Below, one piece after another: positions 53,988 to 61,929 of a stretch of 64,000 nucleotides of DNA (its first letter is position 1; every line of letters begins with the position of its first letter). The notes beneath the pieces are model-generated. The model saw only the letters and a list, made by a program, of their open reading frames with translations, was not told the DNA's origin and did not search any database. The translations under genes and the position numbers were made by a program. Source of the DNA: Bacteroidota bacterium (GTDB taxonomy: Bacteria; Bacteroidota; Bacteroidia; Flavobacteriales; Schleiferiaceae); assembly GCA_003385605.1 (NCBI GenBank), contig QQUU01000067.1, forward strand, positions 1 through 64,000. Reading direction: 5' to 3'.

Positions 53988-55360
53988 GAGTTCCAGATGG
54001 ATTCGATCTCCTCAAGAGATTTATTCTTGGTTTCAGGGATGTACTTTATGGTAAAGAAGATTCCAAAGGCAATACAGCCTATGAATAGCAAATATGGCAA
54101 TGCTCCGTTAAAGGCTGGACTATTATTGAGTTCGCTCTCCACCACAACCGGAAAGAATTGAGATACTAAGTAGTTCGCAATCCACTGTACGCTTACAGCA
54201 ATAGACATACCGATCGAGCGGGCATTGTTCGGGAATATTTCGGAAAGTAGTACCCAAACTACTGGTCCCATGGATAATGAGAATGAACCAATAAAGAACA
54301 GAATACCCAACAGCGATAGAAGTCCAACATTATCTGTCATAAGCGTAACTGCTAGTAATGAGAAACCGGTAATCATACCCACACATCCTAAGAGCACTAG
54401 TGGCTTTCTCCCCCATTTATCCACTAAATACATTGCGATAAGGGTACAAACGACGTTTACGGTAGCCAAAAGAACCTGTTGCTTTAGAACATCATCAGGA
54501 CCGAAACCGAGTGCTTTCTCGAAGATATCGGCGCCGTAGTATAGCACTGCATTGATGCCCGTGAATTGCTGGATAATAGACAACACACTCCCTATTACAA
54601 CGATTTTACCAACGTTGCTTTTAAAAAGATCTGTCAAGGATAGCGCGCCTTCACTTTCTTTAATTGCTGTCGAAATTTCAGAAATGGTATCCTCAATCCC
54701 GTCTTCACCTTGATGCTTAATTAGAATGTCTCTAGCCTCATGCTCTTTTCCTTGCAGAAACAACCATCTCGGACTCTTTGGTACGATAAACAGCAACACT
54801 AGAAAAAGTAGACTTGGCACGAGTTCCGACCAAAACATAATGCGCCATCCGGTTGAAACATTGTAATCTTCAGTTTGACCTTGACCAATGAAATAGGTAG
54901 TGAGGAAGACGAGTAAAAAGCCAAACACAATGCCCAATTGGTAAATGGTAACCAACCTACCGCGAATATGTACAGGTGCAAGCTCAGAAATATACATGGG
55001 CGCATTCATTGAAGCAATGCCTATACCAAGCCCACCTATTAATCTAAAGACAACCAAAAGGCTCACGGATTGAGGCAGGAAAGAAGGCAGGCCAGAACCC
55101 CACGCAGAAACGGTAAAGAGAACTGCAGATAGTATGAGGCTCACTTTCCGTCCGTACTGCTTACTGAGGATTCCTGCAACAGCTGAACCTACAAAGCAAC
55201 CAATGAGTGCACTACCGACCACCCAGCCCTTTTCAAGTGCGGTCAAGTCAAAGTTCTTACTCAAGAAGTATTGTGTACCATTAATAACTCCGGTATCGTA
55301 ACCGAATAGTAAGCCACCGATTGAGGCTATTACAGTAATTAAGATTAAGCGAGTATTCAT
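53984..55360 (-). CDS. Sugar porter family MFS transporter
   Basis: 458 residues, 12 membrane helices. ATG 55360 gives MNTRLILITVIASIGGLLFG. The longer open frame up to 55441 crosses a terminator and is not real. Sugar-porter signatures in order: GYDTGVINGTQYF, LGIGIASMNAPMYISELAP, HIRGRLVTIYQLGIVFG, PKSPRWL, QQFTGINAVLYYGADI, YLVDKWGRKPLVLLG and PETKNKSLEEIE. It is XylE/GLUT-like, importing hexoses, pentoses or polyols. Coupled to a PhyH-type oxygenase. Confidence 0.95.
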   Translation of the reverse strand: MNTRLILITVIASIGGLLFGYDTGVINGTQYFLSKNFDLTALEKGWVVGSALIGCFVGSAVAGILSKQYGRKVSLILSAVLFTVSAWGSGLPSFLPQSVSLLVVFRLIGGLGIGIASMNAPMYISELAPVHIRGRLVTIYQLGIVFGFLLVFLTTYFIGQGQTEDYNVSTGWRIMFWSELVPSLLFLVLLFIVPKSPRWLFLQGKEHEARDILIKHQGEDGIEDTISEISTAIKESEGALSLTDLFKSNVGKIVVIGSVLSIIQQFTGINAVLYYGADIFEKALGFGPDDVLKQQVLLATVNVVCTLIAMYLVDKWGRKPLVLLGCVGMITGFSLLAVTLMTDNVGLLSLLGILFFIGSFSLSMGPVVWVLLSEIFPNNARSIGMSIAVSVQWIANYLVSQFFPVVVESELNNSPAFNGALPYLLFIGCIAFGIFFTIKYIPETKNKSLEEIESIWNS

Positions 55361-55408
55361 TTCAGAGTTTTCGATTGCCAACAAGATACAGCAGCAAACT
55401 TTTACAAT

Positions 55409-55440
55409 GAAAAAAGCCAGCCGAAAGACTCGACTGGCCA
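55409..55440 (-). terminator. Intrinsic terminator after the 316-residue gene
   Basis: On the minus strand a GCCAG...CTGGC stem, extended by CGA/TCG-type pairs, is followed by six T. It follows the gene ending at 55463 and precedes the sugar porter ATG at 55360, so transcription of the porter probably starts in between. Confidence 0.7.
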
Positions 55441-55462
55441 TTGCTTAACCCTCGTTAACACT

Positions 55463-56413
55463 CTATTCATAACTAGGTAAAACAGAATTGTATTCAAAGA
55501 CCGCTTCTTCTAACTCTTTGTTTCTAAGCACTTCTCGGAAGACCACGGCACCTGCAATTAACACTCCTTGCACAGTTGCTCTACTATTATGCTCAGCCTC
55601 TAAGTATGAACCATACACAGCAAATGCCCAGAAGTAGTTCCAACCTCGAATCCTACTGGCTTTTCGGAAATGGCGTAAGGCATCAGAATCGCTAATTCGT
55701 GCTAGGCGTTTTGCCTTGTAAAGTGGGAGTCTTTCCCCGTTCATAGTGAGGCGAAGATTTTCATATTTCATTGGAGGAGTAACATATACCTCTCTTGACG
55801 ATTTTGAGTTCAAGGGTTCAGGAAGTTCTTCATCAGATATCTGTGTCACCGGGCTCTCCTCTTCTTCTGTGATCACTGGTTCTGGGACAATTGACTTTTC
55901 AAGACGCTCTAATTCCTCTTTCTCTGAAGCATTGGATTCCTTTTCAAATGTTGCTATCGATCTATTGTCAACACTCAACGTATTGGTTGGCTCGCTTGCA
56001 ACGATTTGAGAATTCTCCTCAAGACTCTCAACTCTATCTTCATGGATGGGCTTACTGGCAGCAATAGGCTCGATCGGTTTTTTTACAGGACGATACTTTG
56101 GCAATTTTCCACCGTTCCTTTTGATGAAGTTTTTTAGGTTTCTGATTTCCTCATCAGTCAATTCCCAACGAACCGCATTCCCATACCCAAGCATACAGTC
56201 TTGATAATCCATTCGATTCGCGAAAAAGATTTTTAGATCTGGATACGCAACTGTCAAATCATGGAATTCTTGTGGAGTAACCGCGACCTTCAACTTCGCT
56301 TCTTTATACATCGTTGAGGTGACCGATCCGTATACCACATCATTGATCAGCAGTTGCTGTGCACTCAAAAAACTTGAGAAAAATAGAAGAAGAATTAGTT
56401 GAAGTTTTCTCAT
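55463..56413 (-). CDS. Exported protein of unknown function with acidic linker
   Basis: 316 residues. The signal peptide is MRKLQLILLLFFSSFLSAQQ. A first domain (about 22-105) contains KIFFANRMDYQDCMLGYGNA and ELTDEEIRNLKNFIKRNGGK. A central low-complexity Glu/Ser/Pro region (about 110-215) has no predicted fold. The C-terminal part (about 220-316) has GERLPLYKAKRLARISDSDA, a hydrophobic stretch WNYFWAFAVYGSYLEAE and VQGVLIAGAVVFREVLRNKE. The latter could be one or two membrane segments. I do not recognise the family. The gene has its own terminator; a tRNA lies upstream. Confidence 0.75.
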   Translation of the reverse strand: MRKLQLILLLFFSSFLSAQQLLINDVVYGSVTSTMYKEAKLKVAVTPQEFHDLTVAYPDLKIFFANRMDYQDCMLGYGNAVRWELTDEEIRNLKNFIKRNGGKLPKYRPVKKPIEPIAASKPIHEDRVESLEENSQIVASEPTNTLSVDNRSIATFEKESNASEKEELERLEKSIVPEPVITEEEESPVTQISDEELPEPLNSKSSREVYVTPPMKYENLRLTMNGERLPLYKAKRLARISDSDALRHFRKASRIRGWNYFWAFAVYGSYLEAEHNSRATVQGVLIAGAVVFREVLRNKELEEAVFEYNSVLPSYE

Positions 56414-56555
56414 AACATCTTGCGGTTAGTACCAACAAGATGAAATAAATCGTTAACAGAAAGACCTTCTAATAATCCCATTACAAGATTGTTTTGGTCT
56501 ATTCACCAGACTAATTCATGCTAAAATTTCCAGAAAGATTCACTTATGAGACACG

Positions 56556-56583
56556 AAAAAGGGCTGCCTTCTTAAAGCAGCCC
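56556..56583 (-). terminator. Intrinsic terminator of tRNA-Pro
   Basis: On the minus strand GGGCTGC (56583-56577) pairs with GCAGCCC (56567-56561) and is followed by five T, 13 bases past the tRNA 3' end. Confidence 0.8.
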
Positions 56584-56595
56584 CTAAGTAATAAG

Positions 56596-56668
56596 TCGGG
56601 ATGACAGGACTTGAACCTGCGACCACACGCCCCCCAGACGTGTACTCTACCACCTGAGCTACATCCCG
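56596..56668 (-). tRNA. tRNA-Pro (anticodon GGG)
   Basis: 73-nucleotide cloverleaf. The acceptor stem CGGGATG/CATCCCG (seven pairs) is followed by discriminator A. D arm GCTCAGGTGGTAGAGT. The anticodon stem CACGT/GCGTG (one T-G pair) encloses loop CTGGGGG, anticodon GGG with G37. T arm GCAGG-TTCAAGT-CCTGT. No CCA is encoded. The gene is transcribed from a perfect -7 element just upstream and ends in its own terminator. Confidence 0.95.
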
Positions 56669-56676
56669 GGTTAGGG

Positions 56677-56684
56677 CAAATATA
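56677..56684 (-). promoter_or_regulatory. Candidate -7 element for tRNA-Pro
   Basis: Reads TATATTTG on the minus strand, a perfect TAnnTTTG, eight bases before the tRNA 5' end, implying a very short leader. A -33 TTG was not found. Confidence 0.5.
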
Positions 56685-56707
56685 TGGTGACGAAGTATTG
56701 AATGTTG

Positions 56708-57565
56708 TTAGTGGCGAATAAATTCAAGCACTACTCTACTCCATTCTTCGTCGCCAATAGCCCATCTTAAGCCATGGCCAACATCTTCGTAAATGGCTTC
56801 TGTAAAATAGGATCCTTCGTGCATATACATAGCTGCCTTCGCAGTTTCATACGGTGCCGTTTTATCAGCAGTACCGTGCATCCAAAGCAATTCCCCGTCA
56901 TAATTGGCTAGATCTTCGCCAATATCGAATTTATAACTGGTTATCATCGATGATGGAAGGCTTAACCCTGAGGTGTTTTGCATGATTACATTTGACGTAG
57001 ACTGAGGAATTTCCATGACAAGTTTGTCAATAGGAATGCGTGAACCACCTGCGGAGGCTGGACCTGCAGCTAAAGCTCCTAGGGAACTTGCAAATACTAT
57101 CATACGATCTGATGTAAGCCCTTGGTCTTCTAAAAACTCTAAGACTGCATCATAATCAGCTGCCATAGACTCCGCACCAGTTGATTGCCCTGTACTCCAA
57201 CCGAACCCTCGATAGTCGTACATGATAAAGCCATAGTGGTGTTGGTCAACCAAATTGGCAAAGAGCCCTGCGGTCTGCCAAAATTGATCCATTGAAGCAG
57301 CATTACCGTGCAGATAAACGATAATAGTGTCCGTTGCAATCTGTGCAAAATCACCTAAATACAACGAGTAAACAGTATCATCGTCAGATTCAAAGTTGAG
57401 CAAATGAATTTTGCTTTCGTCTACATGATATTTACTGTCTAACCACTCGTTCTTAAAGTCATATGTTCCATCACCGCCTGCAAACATGGCAGCACTGATA
57501 TCGCCATCACAGGAAGTAAATAAAAGACTAGCTGCTGAAAGGAATAAAAATAAGTATCTCATCAT
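56708..57565 (-). CDS. Alpha/beta hydrolase lipoprotein
   Basis: 285 residues. A lipobox FTSC (MMRYLFLFLSAASLLFTSCD) directs it to a membrane. The fold: VYLHGNAASMDQF (oxyanion HGN), YDYRGFGWSTGQS, the nucleophile elbow FASSLGALAAG (Ser in S-S-L-G), WMHGTADKTAPYETA (acid Asp) and EDVGHGLRW (His). So a full Ser-Asp-His triad is present. Similar to FAM108/YfhR-like serine hydrolases. The elbow is AxSxG instead of GxSxG. The substrate is unknown. Starts directly after the previous gene's stop. Confidence 0.85.
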   Translation of the reverse strand: MMRYLFLFLSAASLLFTSCDGDISAAMFAGGDGTYDFKNEWLDSKYHVDESKIHLLNFESDDDTVYSLYLGDFAQIATDTIIVYLHGNAASMDQFWQTAGLFANLVDQHHYGFIMYDYRGFGWSTGQSTGAESMAADYDAVLEFLEDQGLTSDRMIVFASSLGALAAGPASAGGSRIPIDKLVMEIPQSTSNVIMQNTSGLSLPSSMITSYKFDIGEDLANYDGELLWMHGTADKTAPYETAKAAMYMHEGSYFTEAIYEDVGHGLRWAIGDEEWSRVVLEFIRH

Positions 57566-58213
57566 TTAGAAATTTAAAGCTACACCCCAGTAAATGCCTC
57601 GTGCACCCAAACCTAAGGTATTGGGTACATCTGCCTGTGGCACCAATATTTCACGGGTAGGATTTAGGATTTTGTATTCAACCTGGGCCTCAATCCAACG
57701 GTAACGAAATCTATAACCAGCACTAAAGGATGGTGCTAGAATTTGACCTCTTCCGTATTCGGTAAGGAACCAAGTAGGGTCGATCCACGTGTTTGCTGAA
57801 GCGTTCAGAATGTGAGGACCTCTGTGCCAATATGCATTTACTCCCGTTTCAGGATATAAGCGAAAAGCATAATCACGCGTACTCATCAATGCTTGTGCAC
57901 CCGTACTCCAAGAGAGCGCTGGTTCTAGGCCATTCTGTTCGCGCCATAATTTAACCTGACCTCCCTCTACGTGGGCTGAGCCTAAGAGTGCACTAGAGAT
58001 TTGAACGCCACCATAAACCGTGCGATTCTCGCTTACTCCTTTGGCCGCGTAGGCTCCTAAAATGGGCAATGACCCATCATTAATTTGGGGTCTTCCCAGT
58101 GTTCCACCGATTTGCCATTGTCCTTTATCCAAAGGTTTTACAATCTTCGTAGGTGCACAGCTACTCGCTAGGATCAACGCTAAACACGCTAAGGAAAGGC
58201 GCACTGTTTTCAT
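57566..58213 (-). CDS. Lipoprotein of unknown function
   Basis: 215 residues from ATG 58213; the in-frame ATG at 58228 adds five residues. The signal peptide ends at lipobox LASSC (MKTVRLSLACLALILASSCA). The body is beta-rich: QWQIGGTLGRPQINDGSLPI, ENRTVYGGVQISSALLGSAH, YAFRLYPETGVNAYWHRGPH, and it ends FRYRWIEAQVEYKILNPTRE and LGARGIYWGVALNF, a terminal aromatic residue as in outer-membrane barrels. No family is recognised. It precedes the alpha/beta hydrolase lipoprotein with no gap, suggesting a two-gene unit. Confidence 0.7.
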   Translation of the reverse strand: MKTVRLSLACLALILASSCAPTKIVKPLDKGQWQIGGTLGRPQINDGSLPILGAYAAKGVSENRTVYGGVQISSALLGSAHVEGGQVKLWREQNGLEPALSWSTGAQALMSTRDYAFRLYPETGVNAYWHRGPHILNASANTWIDPTWFLTEYGRGQILAPSFSAGYRFRYRWIEAQVEYKILNPTREILVPQADVPNTLGLGARGIYWGVALNF

Positions 58214-58284
58214 TGGTTTATAACTCATTAATAAAGTCTATCTAGATATAGTTTATAGGGTTCTTCTAATCGAAAAAGAGACCA

Positions 58285-58292
58285 TATTTTTG
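58285..58292 (+). promoter_or_regulatory. Candidate -7 element for trxB
   Basis: TATTTTTG, a perfect TAnnTTTG box, 21 bases before the trxB ATG at 58314. Confidence 0.5.
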
Positions 58293-58313
58293 AAGGCACA
58301 AATATAACCTTAC

Positions 58314-59255
58314 ATGGAACAACACGATTGCATCATCATTGGTTCAGGTCCAGCTGGATATACAGCCGCCATCTACGCAGCGCGCGCAGATTTGAAACCA
58401 CTTATGTATATGGGTCTTCAACCAGGAGGCCAGCTGACCACAACAACTGAAGTTGATAATTTTCCGGGATATCCTCAAGGTGTTGATGGCAATGCCATGA
58501 TGGAAGATTTAAAAAATCAAGCAGAGCGTTTTGGTACAGAAGTACGCTTTGGTCTTGTCACCAAGGCAGAGCTTAATTCTGAAGAAGGCGGTTACCATAC
58601 ATTGACAATTGACGAAAGCACTCAGGTTCAAGCACGTACAGTAATTATTTCTACTGGGGCATCTGCCAAGTACCTCGGATTGCCTGCTGAAGAAAAATTC
58701 ATGGGCTTCGGCGTTAGTGCATGTGCCGTTTGTGATGGCTTCTTTTATAAAGGACAAGAGGTTGTTGTTGTAGGTGCAGGAGATACCGCAGCTGAGGAGG
58801 CCACCTACCTCGCAAAGCTCTGTCCTAAGGTGACTATGCTTGTTCGTCGTGACCAGATGCGAGCTTCAAAAGCAATGCAAAACAGAGTACTAGCTACAGA
58901 TAATATTGAAGTGCTCTGGAATACAGAGACTGTTGACCTTTTAGGTGATGACAAAGGTTTGACAGCAGTTAAAGCCAAGAACAATCAAACGGGTGAAGAA
59001 ATTGAGATTCCCGCTACTGGCTTCTTCGTTGCTATTGGCCACAAACCAAATACCGACATCTTCAAAGGCCAGATTGATATGGACGATACAGGCTACATCA
59101 TCACCAAACCAGATTCAACAGCTACTAATTTCCCAGGCGTCTTCTGTAGTGGAGATGCGCAGGATAAAATCTACCGTCAAGCAGTGACTGCAGCAGGAAC
59201 AGGCTGTATGGCTGCTCTTGAAAGCGAGAGATATCTAGCCGCTTTGGGACATTAA
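58314..59255 (+). CDS. trxB: Thioredoxin reductase
   Basis: NADPH-dependent flavoprotein reducing thioredoxin, 313 residues. FAD-binding GSGPAGYTAAIYAARA near the N-terminus. Redox pair CAVC (C137-C140) in SACAVCDGFFYKG. NADPH-binding VVGAGDTAAEEATYL and the HKPNTDIF segment, then GVFCSGDAQDKIYRQAVTAAGTGC at the C-terminus. Own promoter box and strong terminator, so monocistronic. Confidence 0.97.
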   Translation: MEQHDCIIIGSGPAGYTAAIYAARADLKPLMYMGLQPGGQLTTTTEVDNFPGYPQGVDGNAMMEDLKNQAERFGTEVRFGLVTKAELNSEEGGYHTLTIDESTQVQARTVIISTGASAKYLGLPAEEKFMGFGVSACAVCDGFFYKGQEVVVVGAGDTAAEEATYLAKLCPKVTMLVRRDQMRASKAMQNRVLATDNIEVLWNTETVDLLGDDKGLTAVKAKNNQTGEEIEIPATGFFVAIGHKPNTDIFKGQIDMDDTGYIITKPDSTATNFPGVFCSGDAQDKIYRQAVTAAGTGCMAALESERYLAALGH

Positions 59256-59276
59256 GTTAAAACTGACGATTAGAAC

Positions 59277-59310
59277 AATCCCTTGTGGCCTGGCTGCAAG
59301 GGATTTTTTT
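59277..59310 (+). terminator. Intrinsic terminator after trxB
   Basis: AATCCCTTG (59277-59285) pairs with CAAGGGATT (59297-59305), followed by T to 59310. The minus-strand GT39-like gene ends inside it. Confidence 0.8.
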
Positions 59311-60709
59311 ATGGTAATGGAATCCAAAGTCCCGAAGGCATCCAATTCTTTTCAAGCGTCAAGAACTGATCGGTGCCCGCCGTAAAAATCGCATTTGGAG
59401 TTTCAGAGCCAGGGCACAATCGCTCTCTGTGCTGTTCAATCCCATCAACATAGGTATAAAGTATCCAATAGTATCCCTGCGGTATTTCAGAAGCGTCAAA
59501 GCGTAGCGACCATCCCTCCCATCGATAATGAAGATCAGACAAATCGTAAAGTGTTTCCCGAACAGTAGAGAATGGGCCTTCAAAAAAAAGTTCGCCCATA
59601 CCCATACGGTTATAAACTACGACCTCTGCCCCATCAAATGGATAAGGCTGAAGGTTGTATTGGCTCTTTCGAATGCCTGGATGTGATATACTGTAGCTCT
59701 CTCTTCCTGTGGCCAATTCATATATTGCCGCATCCTGATAGGCATCTAAGAATACTACATTCTCTTTCGAGTTAATCTCGAGAACGTCTTCCCTAAAATG
59801 GTCGTTCAAAGACAGTACATCTCGAATTGAAGGAACCCAAACCAAGGCATGAAGTATCACAATTAGATAGGCAACATTTCTTGTACGTTTTGAATTTGGT
59901 AGCTCAAGGACAGGAACTACCCACATAAAAACAAGCAGCCAGTGTACTTCGGCACTGCCGTTGTATGCCCCCCAACCAAAGAGTAAAACGGAACTCATTA
60001 TTAGCGCTTTACCCCATAGCGGCAATTGTCTAAAGAACAACACCAAAGGCCACCACAACAGGCCTCCTAACCCTATATACTCAAGTAATGCATAGATGTT
60101 AGATGAACCAAACCTCCCACTGAAATGGTACCTGAAGGTTACCCAGTCCATACTCATTTGCCACCATAAATATGGTATCATAAGTACTAACGCAATACCG
60201 ATAGCGATGTATAAGGTCCATTCTTTTCGAAGGTGCCAATAGCCGACAGCCAGTGAGAAAATCAACAAGAATCCATGGAACTTTGAATAGCCCAAGACGG
60301 CTATGCACACACCTAAGACTAAGGCATTAACTAGATTTCTTGAATTGGCCCACTTCCTAAACGAGTGAAGCACCATAAAACCAGCAATCACCATTAGCGT
60401 ATCAGGCAAAGCGCCTCCCAAGAATAAGTGAACTCCTGGTATGAAGATCAACTTGCCTATTGAACGTTCCTTACCAAGAAAGACAAAACCTAAAGCCAGT
60501 ATTAAAAATGGCACGCGTAAATACTCCGGGGAAACCGCCCCCATCATCCAGGCAACCAAGGGCGGATGGTCGAAGTAGCCCAAAGACAGGTCTCGAGACC
60601 AACTAAAATAATACGCCTCGTCTGCGGTGATGGGCAACAGAAATGCGTTTCCTAGAAGCAGGACAAACGCTAAAAAACGGAATTGATTATTTTGGAAAAT
60701 ATCCTTCAC
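59309..60709 (-). CDS. GT39-type membrane glycosyltransferase
   Basis: 466 residues; 10-12 membrane segments in the first 310, then a periplasmic C-terminal part (about 320-466). N-terminal TADEAYYFSWSRDLSLGYFDHPPLVAW carries the acidic DE and the second loop typical of ArnT/PMT-like lipid-linked sugar transferases. These take undecaprenyl- or dolichyl-phosphate-sugar and glycosylate lipid A, proteins or glycans on the periplasmic side. Start is a GTG (60709). The acceptor is unknown. No arn genes are near. Confidence 0.85.
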   Translation of the reverse strand: MKDIFQNNQFRFLAFVLLLGNAFLLPITADEAYYFSWSRDLSLGYFDHPPLVAWMMGAVSPEYLRVPFLILALGFVFLGKERSIGKLIFIPGVHLFLGGALPDTLMVIAGFMVLHSFRKWANSRNLVNALVLGVCIAVLGYSKFHGFLLIFSLAVGYWHLRKEWTLYIAIGIALVLMIPYLWWQMSMDWVTFRYHFSGRFGSSNIYALLEYIGLGGLLWWPLVLFFRQLPLWGKALIMSSVLLFGWGAYNGSAEVHWLLVFMWVVPVLELPNSKRTRNVAYLIVILHALVWVPSIRDVLSLNDHFREDVLEINSKENVVFLDAYQDAAIYELATGRESYSISHPGIRKSQYNLQPYPFDGAEVVVYNRMGMGELFFEGPFSTVRETLYDLSDLHYRWEGWSLRFDASEIPQGYYWILYTYVDGIEQHRERLCPGSETPNAIFTAGTDQFLTLEKNWMPSGLWIPLP

Positions 60710-60733
60710 TACTGCAATGTAGCTAAAAGGAGT

Positions 60734-60913
60734 TTATCCACTGAAAACACCCTTTGCAATCAAGTACGGTAGAAGAATGTAGAGCACCACACCCTTTATT
60801 AAAAAGAACATGAACATACCTATTGCTACGGGTAGGCCCACGGCTTTTATACCTTCCTTTAACCCTTTGTCACGAAATACTTGCAAGTATCCTCGCAAGA
60901 ATTTAGGGGTCAT
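60734..60913 (-). CDS. Small membrane protein, unknown
   Basis: 59 residues from ATG 60913 (MTPKFLRGYLQVFRDKGLKE); a TTG at 60961 would add 16 residues and run into the 3' end of the RNase P RNA gene. One or two hydrophobic stretches: AVGLPVAIGMFMFFLIKGVVL and YILLPYLIAKGV. Basic N-terminus. The function is unknown. Real coding is plausible because of this hydropathy and the tight fit between rnpB and the GT39-like gene. Confidence 0.5.
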   Translation of the reverse strand: MTPKFLRGYLQVFRDKGLKEGIKAVGLPVAIGMFMFFLIKGVVLYILLPYLIAKGVFSG

Positions 60914-60959
60914 TGTAAATCTTCTTTTTGCCAAAAGGTTCGTTGTTTTAACGATCTTC

Positions 60960-61347
60960 AAAATTACTGGTGAACACCTTCCGTTATAAGCCGGATTCTG
61001 TACCCTTGCGGGCCCTTATCATTTATCTAGCCCTAATCTCACGATTAGGGTCAATCTGCCTACCCCTCGTGCAGCAAGCTCTCGACGGATCGCCGAGTCC
61101 AATGGAACACGATATACATGACATTTCAGCGCGTGAGGTTTACCAAGCCACTTCAGTCACCTGAAGTGCGGTGGGCTCTTACTCCACCCTTTCACCCTTA
61201 CCCGAAGGCGGTCTACTCTCTGTTGCACTAGCTGTCCTCGCGTTAGCAAGGCCTTCCCGTTAGGAAGCACGCTATCCTATACTGTCCAGACTTTCCTCTT
61301 CAAATAGAAGCGATAAGGCACGGAAAATACAATTCACCAATAATTTC
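60960..61347 (-). ncRNA. rnpB: RNase P RNA (class A)
   Basis: Catalytic RNA of RNase P, which trims tRNA 5' leaders. Hallmarks: GAGGAAAGTCTGGAC (conserved P4 region) near the 5' side and ACAGAATCCGGCTTAT near the 3' end, the two halves that form the P4 helix. Ends are set by a predicted 15-bp P1 helix: 61347-61333 with 60974-60960 (two G-T pairs). The middle contains AGGGTGAAAGGGTG and GAGCCCACCGC, as in other class A RNAs. A -7 box lies 14-21 bases upstream. No terminator hairpin is obvious after it. Confidence 0.93.
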
Positions 61348-61360
61348 AAAGATCGGACCG

Positions 61361-61368
61361 CAAAGTTA
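61361..61368 (-). promoter_or_regulatory. Candidate -7 element for rnpB
   Basis: Reads TAACTTTG on the minus strand, a perfect TAnnTTTG. Its first three bases TAA are the stop codon of the upstream Smr gene. The predicted start near 61354 fits the RNA 5' end. Confidence 0.5.
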
Positions 61369-61875
61369 GTGCTTGGAAACTAAAATCTGCACCTCTGTGG
61401 CACCATATCCGCCATCTGCAAAATCTGCGAAGTAATAACTCAATCCACCCATTCTAGATAACATATGATGAACCTCGTCCTTCAGTCTACCCGAGCCCTT
61501 ACCGTGAATGATAAGAACCTTAGCAACCTTCCTCCTCTTCGCCTCATTTACTGTTTGACGGGCCTTGTCCAGTTGATGATTCAAGATTTCATACTTCGTC
61601 CATCCAGATGTACTCTCAATCAACTCGTGACTGTGCAGATCAATAATTAACCGATCTACTTGCTGTGCAGCCGGCTGTAACATACGCCGCTTCTCATCTT
61701 TTACCGGAATATGCCCTACTTCCATGGTTTGATACGGTAACAATTCATGTGCTTCATAGCCATGCTCAAATCCGAAGGTATCCTCCACATAAATAATAGC
61801 ACCTTCTACCCTAGTGACTACTGCGGATCCCGCTGCATCCTTAAATCGAACTTTATCTCCTTTGCTGTATTCCAT
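61366..61875 (-). CDS. Smr-domain protein
   Basis: 169 residues. An N-terminal SH3-like part (about 1-45) opens EYSKGDKVRFKDAAGSAVVT, as in Bacteroidota DUF2027-type proteins. The C-terminal Smr domain (about 75-169) has LIIDLHSHEL and the catalytic-loop motif VLIIHGKGSGRLKDEVHHML. Smr domains have nicking nuclease or RNA-binding activity; some act in ribosome rescue. The DLH and HGKG motifs are intact. It is the only coding gene between the beta-helix protein and rnpB. Confidence 0.9.
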   Translation of the reverse strand: MEYSKGDKVRFKDAAGSAVVTRVEGAIIYVEDTFGFEHGYEAHELLPYQTMEVGHIPVKDEKRRMLQPAAQQVDRLIIDLHSHELIESTSGWTKYEILNHQLDKARQTVNEAKRRKVAKVLIIHGKGSGRLKDEVHHMLSRMGGLSYYFADFADGGYGATEVQILVSKH

Positions 61876-61883
61876 AACTAAAA

Positions 61884-61906
61884 AACCCCGGCCGATGGCC
61901 GGGGTT
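61884..61906 (-). terminator. Intrinsic terminator after the beta-helix T9SS gene
   Basis: A ten-base stem AACCCCGGCC/GGCCGGGGTT with GAT loop; on the minus strand it is followed by a T run. It closes the large T9SS gene, so the Smr gene needs its own promoter. Confidence 0.85.
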
Positions 61907-61929
61907 CAAATTATATCAAACTTTCGAGA

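Noticed and set aside
55361-55441. 27-residue N-terminal extension of the sugar porter
   Set aside because: It crosses a strong minus-strand terminator, and the ATG at 55360 gives the family-typical opening.
60914-60961. Longer form of the small membrane protein starting at a TTG
   Set aside because: It would begin at the 3' end of RNase P RNA; the ATG at 60913 leaves a normal gap.
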